Position numbers and translations under genes: made by a program. A stretch of DNA of 64,000 nt from CAVZBW01 sp963773635. Its GTDB lineage: Bacteria > Actinomycetota > Acidimicrobiia > Acidimicrobiales > RAAP-2. The stretch spans positions 2,170,001-2,234,000 of the forward strand of contig CAVZBW010000005.1 of NCBI GenBank assembly GCA_963773635.1, read 5' to 3'. A model generated the notes under the pieces. The model was not told the origin of the DNA. It searched no databases and was given only the letters and a program-made list of their open reading frames with translations. Of this stretch, positions 56,782 to 64,000 are shown piece by piece (the first letter of the stretch is position 1; each line of letters starts with the position of its first letter).

Positions 56782-58025
56782 GCCCGGCGCAGCAGTCGTT
56801 CGACGTGGATGGCCGAGCTCATCAAGCGCTGGTGGCCATCGTCGGGGACTACGGCGCCGGCGTCCTTTCCAATCCGACCATGTTGGCGAACCTCTGTGCC
56901 GACGAGGAGCTCGACCACGATGCCCGTCGTGAGGCCAACCTCATCGTCGAAGCGGCCCGCGACGACGTGCGAGCCCTCCTTGAGCAGCAGGCCCGGGCCG
57001 TAGGCCCGGACGGCGCCGTCGAGCTCACGGCCCTCACCATGGCCGAGCAGCGCTCCCTCGAGCCCGAGGCGGCGCGATGGGTGGTGCGCGAATTCGCGCT
57101 GGTCATGGGCCTGCAACTCGGTGCCGCGCAGCCGGGTTCCGATCTGAGCCGGACGGTCCCTCCGGTCCCGGCGCCTCCGGCGGAGGAACCGGATCGAGCG
57201 CCTCCGGCGCCACGGGAGCCGGCCGTCGCTGCCCAGGAGGCGGCCGTTGCGGCCGAAGGGGTGGTCGTGACTCCCGATCGCTCCGAGCCCGTCGGCGCAG
57301 AGACCGCCGCCTCGGGAGCCCCTGAGGCGGGGGCGCCACCACCACCCGCCTGGGAAGCGGCAGGGCCCGGAGTCACGGAGGCGCCGACCGCCGGTGGCGC
57401 CCCTCCTCCCCCCGGGTCCGGCTCGGAGCGACCGGCACGGGCACGGAGGGCCGCCTTCTTGCGGCCGGCCATCGTCGTCCCCGTTGCGCTCGTGATCATC
57501 GCCGGCGTGGCCGTGGCCCTGGTGTTCACCGTCTTCAAGTCGTCCACCGATTACCAGGCGACCCTCAAGTCGCTGATACCCGGCTTCGTCAAGGCCAACG
57601 GCTGTTCCACGGACAGTCCGTCCAAGTACGTCTCCCCCCAGAGCGAGGTGGGCGCGCAGATCGATTGTCCGGGACCGGTCGGCGCGGTCGGGCAGATGCG
57701 CTACGTCATCTTCACGTCAGCGTCGGGGCTCAACCAGTCCTATTCCGGTGTCGTGCAAAACGACGCGCACACGACCATTGGCAAGGACAACTGCGGGAGC
57801 TTCACGACGTTCGTCAACCCTTGCGAGACCGAGTACTTCGCCGGGAACAACCGGAACGACATCCTGGGCCACGTGGTCGAGTTCTTTACCGAGCAGACGC
57901 CCGCGATCGTGTTCACCAATATCAAGAACAATGTGATGGTGATCATGGTCGGCGAGAGCAATGCGAACGGCAATGCGCTGGCCCAGTACTTCGGCAACAA
58001 CGGCCAGATCCTGGTCAACGGTTGA
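56778..58025 (+). CDS. single-pass membrane protein with extracytoplasmic sensor-like domain
   Basis: A 415-residue protein. The cytosolic N-terminus (about 1-115) is a helical domain with the pattern ALVAIVGDYGAGVLSNPTML and PEAARWVVREFALVMGL, seen in many actinobacterial proteins linked to kinase signalling. An Ala/Pro/Glu-rich linker follows. One transmembrane helix lies near 235-258 (VVPVALVIIAGVAVALVF). The outer domain (about 265-415) has four Cys (NGCSTD, IDCPG, DNCGS, NPCET) and resembles extracytoplasmic parts of actinobacterial Ser/Thr kinases (LKSLIPGFVKANGC). It is divergent from the vWA operon and converges on a kinase gene. A sensor role is an inference. Confidence 0.6.
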   Translation: MSPAQQSFDVDGRAHQALVAIVGDYGAGVLSNPTMLANLCADEELDHDARREANLIVEAARDDVRALLEQQARAVGPDGAVELTALTMAEQRSLEPEAARWVVREFALVMGLQLGAAQPGSDLSRTVPPVPAPPAEEPDRAPPAPREPAVAAQEAAVAAEGVVVTPDRSEPVGAETAASGAPEAGAPPPPAWEAAGPGVTEAPTAGGAPPPPGSGSERPARARRAAFLRPAIVVPVALVIIAGVAVALVFTVFKSSTDYQATLKSLIPGFVKANGCSTDSPSKYVSPQSEVGAQIDCPGPVGAVGQMRYVIFTSASGLNQSYSGVVQNDAHTTIGKDNCGSFTTFVNPCETEYFAGNNRNDILGHVVEFFTEQTPAIVFTNIKNNVMVIMVGESNANGNALAQYFGNNGQILVNG

Positions 58026-58069
58026 CGCAGGCGGGTGAGCGCCCCCTGAGCCTCGTCACGGGGCGCTCA

Positions 58070-58873
58070 TCAGGGAGAGGGCACCAGGTCGCAGATCCGC
58101 CCGGCCAGCTCTGCTGCAGTCAGGGGGCGCCGATGTGGATCGGCTTCGAGGCACGCGGCCACCACGTCTCGCTCCGGGGGGGTCAGTCGTTCGCTCAGGA
58201 CCGGAGGTGCCGTCAACACCTTGCGCACCGAGAGCAGGGGGTCCTCTGAGGGCAGGTCCCCGTAGATCCCCTCTCCGGCCACGGCGCGGTGCAGCGTGGC
58301 TCCGAGAGACCAGATGTCGGTGGCCCTGGAGCCCCGTTCGCCGCGCAAGATGGCCGGGTCCGTGTACTCGACGGAACCCACCGGCCCCATTGCGGTGACC
58401 GTCTGGCCCGGCGCCAACAGCTGGGCCAGACCGAGATCGGAGAGTTTGGCCCCGTCCTCGGTGAGGAGGATGTTCGCCGGTTTGATGTCCCGGTGTACAA
58501 GCCCCACTTCGTGCAGGGCGTGGGCGGCGAGGGCCGAGTCCGCAACGGCACCCAGCGACTCGGCACGGGAGAGCGCCTGGGCGGGAGCGGCGAGCGAGCC
58601 CCGCGGGAAGTAGTCCATGGCGTAGTAGAAACGATCGCCGTCCTGTCCGGCGTCCAGGAGGCGCACCAGGCGCGGGGACCGAGCGCTGGCAAACGCCCGC
58701 AGCTCGCGGCTGATGCGGCGCAGGCCGGTCTCCGTAGTGGGTGCCACCAGCACCTTGACCGCCACGTAGTCGGACCCGGCGGCCAATCTCGGCGGCGACG
58801 GGGCGAGATAGTACTCACCCTGGCTGCCCTCGCCGAGTCGCCGGATCAGCTCGAAGTCAGCGATCTGGTCCAC
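58070..58873 (-). CDS. Ser/Thr protein kinase (Hanks type)
   Basis: A 267-residue kinase domain without a membrane segment. It starts at GTG 58871-58873 behind AAGGGGAAG. Subdomain I is LGEGSQGEYYLA, the ATP Lys is in VAVKVLV, the catalytic loop is HRDIKPANILL, and the metal site reads SDLGLAQ (DLG). The APE region is changed (YTDPAIL). Unlike the TerY-P kinase this is a standard catalytic set. It could phosphorylate the FHA ligands of the neighbouring proteins. It is divergent from the antiporter gene. Confidence 0.88.
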   Translation of the reverse strand: MDQIADFELIRRLGEGSQGEYYLAPSPPRLAAGSDYVAVKVLVAPTTETGLRRISRELRAFASARSPRLVRLLDAGQDGDRFYYAMDYFPRGSLAAPAQALSRAESLGAVADSALAAHALHEVGLVHRDIKPANILLTEDGAKLSDLGLAQLLAPGQTVTAMGPVGSVEYTDPAILRGERGSRATDIWSLGATLHRAVAGEGIYGDLPSEDPLLSVRKVLTAPPVLSERLTPPERDVVAACLEADPHRRPLTAAELAGRICDLVPSP

Positions 58874-59080
58874 AACTTCCCCTTTTCGGTCGGCGACGCC
58901 CCTACTTTGCCCAAATCCTCCACGCCTCGCATCCGGCGTCTGTCGCAAGTCGGTGGCTCGACCGTCGGAATCCGGGCCAGCCGGCTCGATGAGCAAGACC
59001 CTTGGCACCAGAGGTGCACGCGACCCGTGCGTGCTACTTTCCATGGTCACCGATTGGGAGCCCGAAGGGGAGAGGGGCTC

Positions 59081-61306
59081 GTGCATCCGAAGACGCCGGA
59101 TCAGATCGTCGCCGTCGTCCTCCTAGACATTGCCGTCATCGTCCTAGTGGCGAGGGGCATGGGTCTGCTCGCCCGACGACTTGGCCAGCCGGCGGTGGTC
59201 GGAGAGATCGTGGCGGGGCTCATCCTCGGACCCAGCTTGCTCGGTCAGTTCCCCGGGAACCCCTCGCTGGGCCTCTTTCCCGTCGTGGTCCGCCCGTATC
59301 TGAACGTCGTCGCCCAGATCGGCTTGGTCATGTTCATGTTCATCGTCGGCCTGGAGCTGGACCTGACCCTGGTCAGAGGGCGAGAGCGTTTGGCCTCGAC
59401 CATTTCCGTCGCCTCGATCGCGTTGCCGTTCGCCCTCGGATTAGGGCTCGCTGCCCTCGTCTATGACGACCACAACCACGTCGCGGGGAGATCCGTGCCC
59501 TTCTGGCCCTTCGCCCTGTTCGTCGGCGTGTCCATGTCCATCACGGCCTTCCCGGTGTTGGCGAGAATGCTGACCGAGCGGGGCATGCAGCGGGTGGAGA
59601 TCGGCGCCCTGGCGTTGGCCTGCGCGTCGGTTGACGACGTCCTGGCGTGGTCGATCCTGGCGGTCGTGGTGGCCGTGGCCAGCTCCAGCGGCCTCGGGCA
59701 GGCGCCCCGCATCCTCGGGGAGGCGGTCGCCTTCGTGGTGGTCATGTTCGTGGTCGTCAAGCCACTGCTCAAGAGGCTGGCCGACGCTTACCAACGCGCC
59801 GGGCGGCTGACGCCGAGCATCTTCGCCGTCGTGATGGCGGGGTTCCTGGGTTCGGCCTTCGTCACCGGGTGGATCGGACTCCACGTCATCTTCGGTGCCT
59901 TCCTCTTCGGTGTCATCATGACCCGACAAAACACCGCAGAGATGTTCCGCGAGATCCTCGAACGCCTGGAGCAGGTGAGCCTTCTCTTGCTCCTGCCGGT
60001 GTTCTTCGTCGTGACGGGGCTCAGTGCGAACGTCACCGAGCTCGGGCCCAACGGATTGCTGGTGCTGGTGGGGGTCCTCGTCGTCGCCATCGTGGGCAAG
60101 TTTGCCGGCGCTGCCGGGGCCGCCCGGCTCCAGGGGTTGAGCGGGCGCAAGTCCCGAGCCCTCGGGGTCCTGATGAACAACCGTGGCCTGACCGAACTGG
60201 TCATCTTGAGCGTCGGCGTGAGCCTCAAGGTTCTCGATCAGTCGCTGTTCACCATCCTCGTGCTCATGGCGGTCATCACCACGATCATGACGAGCCCGCT
60301 ACTCAGGCTGGTGTATCCCGAACGGGTGCTCCAACGGGAGATCCGGGAGGCGGAGCGTGCCAGCCTGGGCCAGATCGACGCCTACCGGGTCATCGCTGCC
60401 ATCGACGACCCGGCCCGGGACGCCGCCCTGGTGGGGATCGGAGCCGCCCTGGTCGACGACGAGAGACCAGGTGAGCTGGTCCTCAGCCGCTTCATCGAGA
60501 CCGGGCCACCGCTCGAGGTGGCGAGCGGGCTGTCGTTGGACCTGGCGGAAGTTGCCTCGGGCCTCGGCGAGATGCAGGAGCTGAGCCACCAGACCGGTAG
60601 CTCGGCCGTCCCGGTGGTGGTGCGCTCGCAGACCACCGACAACCTCGCCGAGTCGCTGCTCACCCAGGTCGAGGCCATCGAGGGCGATGTGCTGCTCGTG
60701 CCGTTCGATCTGCACTCCCGCTCCACGGCCGACTTGCCCGCGGCGTTGGTCGGCAAGTCGCCGAGCACGGTGGCTCTGTTGGCCGGTCCGACCGATGCCG
60801 GGATTGGAACGGGAGGCATCGTCGAGGTGCGGGGATCCTCGTCCAGAGACGGAGAGGCGGCCCTGGAGCTCGGCATCAGGGCGGCGGACGCGATCGGGGT
60901 CCCGTTGGTGCTCGCCACCGGCGGCGACCGGCGGCTCGGCCGCCGGTTCCACCAGCTCGCCGCCACCCTGGCGGAGGCCGGGCTACCGGCCGAGGTGGTG
61001 ACCGCCCAGGACGGGCGGCCGGCTGACACGCCGGTCGGCGGCCTTCTCACGGTCGTTGCGGCCGGCTCCGTTGCGGGCCCCGGACGTGACCTCAGAACGC
61101 AGGCCCGCGAGCTCGCAAATCTCACGGGGGGTTCGGTTCTCGTGGTCCGTGCCGCCGAGAGCGCCGGGGACGACGGCGTGGGCCGACTGCTGGCGCGACT
61201 CTCGGCACGAGGATCGCGGGTCGTCACAATTAGCGGGACGAAAGAAGATCTGCCAGCTGAGCGATCGCCACTGAGGCCGGCCGGCGAGCCCGGGCTCGAT
61301 CTTTAG
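59081..61306 (+). CDS. CPA2-family cation/proton antiporter with C-terminal USP-like region
   Basis: A 741-residue protein from GTG 59081 (GAGAGGGG upstream). The first 430 residues form a KefB/NhaS-type antiporter with about twelve helices (GEIVAGLILGPSLLGQ; the ion-binding region ALACASVDDVLAWS, with the characteristic Asp-Asp). Residues 440-741 are cytosolic and resemble two universal-stress-like alpha/beta domains (VLLVPFDLHSR, SVLVVRAAES) rather than a TrkA-N domain. It may be gated by a nucleotide or by phosphorylation from the divergent kinase. The following flavoprotein gene is 17 bases downstream. Confidence 0.85.
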   Translation: MHPKTPDQIVAVVLLDIAVIVLVARGMGLLARRLGQPAVVGEIVAGLILGPSLLGQFPGNPSLGLFPVVVRPYLNVVAQIGLVMFMFIVGLELDLTLVRGRERLASTISVASIALPFALGLGLAALVYDDHNHVAGRSVPFWPFALFVGVSMSITAFPVLARMLTERGMQRVEIGALALACASVDDVLAWSILAVVVAVASSSGLGQAPRILGEAVAFVVVMFVVVKPLLKRLADAYQRAGRLTPSIFAVVMAGFLGSAFVTGWIGLHVIFGAFLFGVIMTRQNTAEMFREILERLEQVSLLLLLPVFFVVTGLSANVTELGPNGLLVLVGVLVVAIVGKFAGAAGAARLQGLSGRKSRALGVLMNNRGLTELVILSVGVSLKVLDQSLFTILVLMAVITTIMTSPLLRLVYPERVLQREIREAERASLGQIDAYRVIAAIDDPARDAALVGIGAALVDDERPGELVLSRFIETGPPLEVASGLSLDLAEVASGLGEMQELSHQTGSSAVPVVVRSQTTDNLAESLLTQVEAIEGDVLLVPFDLHSRSTADLPAALVGKSPSTVALLAGPTDAGIGTGGIVEVRGSSSRDGEAALELGIRAADAIGVPLVLATGGDRRLGRRFHQLAATLAEAGLPAEVVTAQDGRPADTPVGGLLTVVAAGSVAGPGRDLRTQARELANLTGGSVLVVRAAESAGDDGVGRLLARLSARGSRVVTISGTKEDLPAERSPLRPAGEPGLDL

Positions 61307-61323
61307 GCAAGGGGAGGACAGCT

Positions 61324-62940
61324 ATGAGCGATCCTGAGGTGACCCACGGGTCCGGGAGCATCACCGTCCCGAGGCAAGAAGGTGTGTTGCTCGAGGAGCC
61401 GGAGGCCGCACCGGCACCAGGGCGCGGGGATCTCACCGACGAGCTCATAGCCACCGATTGGTGGAGCGACCAGATGCTCTCGGATGCCGGTATCCCCGTC
61501 CGGGACGTGGATTTCGTCACGGTCGGGGGCGGCGTTGGCTCGTTCGTGACCGTCGACTACCTGCGCATCTGCGGCGTGCCGCCGGAACGGATCCGCGTGC
61601 TCACTCAGCTCGATTATCCCTGGCAGACCTACGAGTACCTGACACGGGTCTCGCAGATCCCCTCCGGCGAGCGCCTCCGATCGGACTCGGCCTCCCGGCC
61701 GGACTGCATCTGGGGCTTCCCTTCGTACGCCTTCTCGGAGGCATTTCGTGCCAAGAGCCTTCGCGGGTTCATCGCCCCCCTCTTTCAGGTGCTGACCGAG
61801 CCCATCTTCACCGACTACTACACGCCCAAAGCTGGGCACGTCTTCACCATGCTGCGGCGGGAGTCGGACCGGATCGGTTACGACCAGCTCGTCGACCGGG
61901 GCCTGGTCCGCATGGTGCGCCGACGCAACGGCGGCGGCTTCTTCACCATCCTCACGCCACCGGCGGGAACCTCGAAGACCAAGCGGGTGGCCTACCGCAG
62001 CCGGTTCGTGCACATAGCCGTTGGTTATCCGGGCTTGAAGTTCCTCCCCGACCTCCAGGCGTACCGGCAGGAGCACAATGACTTCCGGCACGTGATGAAC
62101 GCCTACGAGCCGCACGAGAACGTCTATCAGGACCTGCGGCACCGTCCGGGCACGGTGCTGCTCCGTGGCGGGGGGATAGTCGCCTCGCGGGTCCTCCAAC
62201 GACTGATCGACGACCGAGACTTCCACGGTGCCCAGACCACGATCATCCACCTGTTCCGTACGTACATCACGGGATCCCACGGGCCGAGCATGTTCATGCG
62301 GCGACGTGGTGCCGACGGCTGGGCCTATCAGGGCTTCAACTATCCCAAGGCCGTGTGGGGGGGACAGCTCAAGTCACGCATGCGCCGGCTCGAGGGTCAG
62401 GACCGAGCCGATCTCTACAAGGTGATCGGTGGGACCAACACCCCTCGACGCAAGTTGTGGCAACAACAGCTGGCCCGTGGTCGTCGTCAGGGTTGGTACA
62501 AGACCATGGTGGGCGAGGTCGACTCCGTCGTCCCACGAGAGCCCGAGGGAACAGTCACCAGGATCAAGACTCCCAACGGCTTGCTCGAGGTCCCGGCCGA
62601 CTACGTCATCGACGCCACCGGACTCGAGGCCGACATCGGAGAGCACCGCCTCCTTGCCGACCTCCTGCAACACAGTGGTGCCGGCCGCAACCCGGTCGGT
62701 CGCCTCGACGTGGAGAGGAGCTTCGAAGTCCGCGGTACGCGCAACGGCACGGGACGTATGTACGCGAGCGGGGCGTGCACCCTGGGGGGCTACTTTCCCG
62801 GCGTCGACACGTTCCTGGGGCTCCAGATCTCCGCCCAAGAGATCGCCGATGATCTCATCGACCAGGGATTGGGGCGCCCCCTCGGTCCCGGTCGTTCGAC
62901 CCTGCAGTGGCTGCGCTGGGCACGGAACAAGAAGATCTGA
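61324..62940 (+). CDS. FAD/NAD(P)-binding flavoprotein
   Basis: A 538-residue oxidoreductase-like protein behind a strong GGGGAGGA site. It has the N-terminal dinucleotide loop VTVGGGVGSFVTVDYL (about residues 69-84) and a second nucleotide-binding-like glycine loop LLRGGGIVASRVLQRL. VIDATGLEADIG, the usual ATG-type motif, precedes a C-terminal GACTLGGYFPGVDTFLG. It belongs to the FAD-dependent monooxygenase/oxidoreductase superfamily. Its linkage to the antiporter and the next small membrane protein gene suggests a redox role at the membrane; the substrate is unknown. Confidence 0.75.
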   Translation: MSDPEVTHGSGSITVPRQEGVLLEEPEAAPAPGRGDLTDELIATDWWSDQMLSDAGIPVRDVDFVTVGGGVGSFVTVDYLRICGVPPERIRVLTQLDYPWQTYEYLTRVSQIPSGERLRSDSASRPDCIWGFPSYAFSEAFRAKSLRGFIAPLFQVLTEPIFTDYYTPKAGHVFTMLRRESDRIGYDQLVDRGLVRMVRRRNGGGFFTILTPPAGTSKTKRVAYRSRFVHIAVGYPGLKFLPDLQAYRQEHNDFRHVMNAYEPHENVYQDLRHRPGTVLLRGGGIVASRVLQRLIDDRDFHGAQTTIIHLFRTYITGSHGPSMFMRRRGADGWAYQGFNYPKAVWGGQLKSRMRRLEGQDRADLYKVIGGTNTPRRKLWQQQLARGRRQGWYKTMVGEVDSVVPREPEGTVTRIKTPNGLLEVPADYVIDATGLEADIGEHRLLADLLQHSGAGRNPVGRLDVERSFEVRGTRNGTGRMYASGACTLGGYFPGVDTFLGLQISAQEIADDLIDQGLGRPLGPGRSTLQWLRWARNKKI

Positions 62941-62951
62941 GGAGCTGCGAA

Positions 62952-63386
62952 ATGGTCCCCACCCTTTCCGGACGCATCCAGACCAGGATCTTCACCCTGG
63001 TCGTCGTCGGTTCGATCTGGTTGCTCATCATCACGCCCGCCCTGCCCCAGGACGCCCCGTTGAACGAGATGTACCAAGCCACCTTCTTGGTGCTCGGCAT
63101 GGTCATCGCGCTGGGAGTCGGGTGGGAGTTTATCTACCACGGGCTGCAACAGTTCCGTTGGGAGAAAGACTGGCCCGCCCTGTTCGGGCTGCTCACGGGG
63201 ATCAACGAGGGCATCCTCGTATGGGTCCTCCTCAAGTGGGTCGTCCCCGACAGTGTCGTCAAGCCGAACGGGGCATCCTTCGTCATCGCCTTCGCCACCG
63301 TGTGGCTAGTGGTGTGGATGTTCGTCAACGGACCGATGCGCGTACCCTTCATCCACTGGAGGTTCCGCGGCGGGCGGATCATATGA
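62952..63386 (+). CDS. small four-helix membrane protein
   Basis: A 144-residue integral membrane protein. It starts 11 bases after the flavoprotein gene with GGAG eight bases upstream. Four hydrophobic helices can be seen (about 13-30, 40-60, 73-93 and 105-122), with a Trp- and Lys-containing loop (FRWEKDWPALFG) and a basic C-terminus (HWRFRGGRII). I do not recognise the family. It may be an anchor or a partner for the flavoprotein. Confidence 0.7.
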   Translation: MVPTLSGRIQTRIFTLVVVGSIWLLIITPALPQDAPLNEMYQATFLVLGMVIALGVGWEFIYHGLQQFRWEKDWPALFGLLTGINEGILVWVLLKWVVPDSVVKPNGASFVIAFATVWLVVWMFVNGPMRVPFIHWRFRGGRII

Positions 63387-63429
63387 CGGGTGCTGTCGAC
63401 GGGTCAGTACCCCATCACCGGGAGACGAC

Positions 63430-64000
63430 ATGACGCTGCATGATCTTCAGCTGCAGGTACACCCGGGCGATGGGATCGTCGCCAGCCTGGACACGGCCGC
63501 GGTCGTGTTGCCGGGGGAGGCTGAGCACCGGGACTTCGCCGAGAGACTCCTGGGCATCGTCCGGTCTGGATGCGAGCAGTACGGTCCCACGCCTGGCCGA
63601 CCGGTCATCCGCAAGCTCGCCGGCCTGGTGATGGGCGCCGAACCGGCGGAGGTGGCGCCATTTTCGGTCGTGGCCGACGCAGAGGACGGGCTGGCGATCA
63701 TGTTGTGCGGCTCCATGGAGCTCGAGCTGACCACCGACAGCGGTGAGGAGGCTCTCTCGGGACGCGAGGTGGCCACCTGGGTGGACCGCGTCATCCGGGC
63801 CCCCGTCCACCGCCTGGCCGTGTTTCCCACAGGGGGTAGGCCCGGCCGGCTCCACACAGACATAGATCTCCGCCTCGGGGTCGTGCTCGGAAGTGGCATG
63901 ACCCTGTCTCCCGCCGGGACGGCTGGCGATCGGCGCGGCCTGGCCGGGTTCGAGGCACCCCCGGTGCACGCCGTCACGGGTGGGCCACAGCCCGCCCCGA
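63430..64000 (+). CDS. FHA-cluster-associated protein, N-terminal part (runs off the window)
   Basis: The frame starts at ATG 63430 with GGGAG five bases upstream and stays open to the end of the window (190 codons). The sequence has SVVADAEDGLAIMLCGSMEL, SGREVATWVDR and LHTDIDLRLGVVLGSG. This pattern resembles N-terminal regions seen in actinobacterial FHA-containing proteins, although no FHA domain lies within the visible part. It may continue into an FHA or a zinc-ribbon domain beyond the edge. It is the fourth gene of the antiporter-flavoprotein operon. Confidence 0.55.
   Translation, partial: MTLHDLQLQVHPGDGIVASLDTAAVVLPGEAEHRDFAERLLGIVRSGCEQYGPTPGRPVIRKLAGLVMGAEPAEVAPFSVVADAEDGLAIMLCGSMELELTTDSGEEALSGREVATWVDRVIRAPVHRLAVFPTGGRPGRLHTDIDLRLGVVLGSGMTLSPAGTAGDRRGLAGFEAPPVHAVTGGPQPAP

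Overview
The window is a contiguous piece of a high-GC Actinomycetota chromosome, most likely from the Acidimicrobiia or a neighbouring deep actinobacterial class. This is inferred from gene content: a WhiB protein beside a pair of Get3/ArsA-like ATPases, GlnR, the MurT/GatD lipid II amidotransferase, paired CeoB/CeoC potassium regulators, a SARP-type regulator, VKOR with a DUF929 thiol oxidase, and several starts that look leaderless. It holds two tRNA genes (Thr-CGT and Pro-CGG). No rRNA, CRISPR array, prophage or intact insertion sequence is visible.

Layout. 1-7 kb: a possible 19-residue peptide gene, a small acidic protein, a branched-chain-type substrate-binding protein, a large SARP-ATPase regulator and a secreted GH30 glycosidase. 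7-15 kb: tRNA-Thr, then (minus strand) topA-tmk-holB and a membrane H+-pyrophosphatase. 15-19 kb: a KimA-like K+ permease fused to an OB-fold, divergent from two TrkA/Ceo proteins. 19-25.6 kb: a HAD phosphatase, a primary-type sigma factor followed by a 24-residue membrane peptide, a ferritin-like protein, two divergent glutamine synthetases and GlnR, which form a nitrogen-assimilation block. 25.6-31.5 kb: RidA, a compact 2Fe-2S/molybdopterin-type fusion, an IscA carrier, the Mrp scaffold ATPase, an MBL hydrolase and a Nudix hydrolase. 31.7-37.7 kb: a DUF929-VKOR disulfide pair, WhiB, two Get3-like ATPases, a stand-alone receiver, a CorC-like CBS protein and tRNA-Pro. 37.7-43.9 kb: an apparent acquired island behind tRNA-Pro with a transposase remnant, phosphoketolase, beta-phosphoglucomutase and a GH65 phosphorylase. 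44-50 kb: GatD, MurT and a glycosyltransferase-like protein, then a GNAT enzyme, a secreted helical protein and a class A beta-lactamase-fold hydrolase.

50-64 kb is the most interesting stretch, a dense phospho-signalling locus. A minus-strand operon encodes a TerY-like vWA protein, a PP2C phosphatase and a kinase with a C-terminal zinc ribbon, joined by 4-base overlaps. It continues into a protein with three FHA domains fused to a PrsW-type intramembrane protease, and a lipoprotein. Around it lie an FHA-nucleotidyl cyclase, a single-pass sensor, a second Ser/Thr kinase, a CPA2 antiporter with a C-terminal cytosolic domain, a flavoprotein, a small membrane protein and a gene running off the right edge. 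The TerY-phosphatase-kinase triad is a known module. Its linkage to a 3xFHA-PrsW protease suggests phosphorylation-controlled intramembrane proteolysis.

Sequence quality: several conserved genes (topA, hppA, the SARP gene, the MBL hydrolase, the glycosyltransferase, the GH65 phosphorylase) are broken by one or more frame changes. Two of these fall exactly in short C/G runs. Indel errors in the assembly are the simplest explanation for the housekeeping genes, so these are annotated as single genes with the break positions stated.
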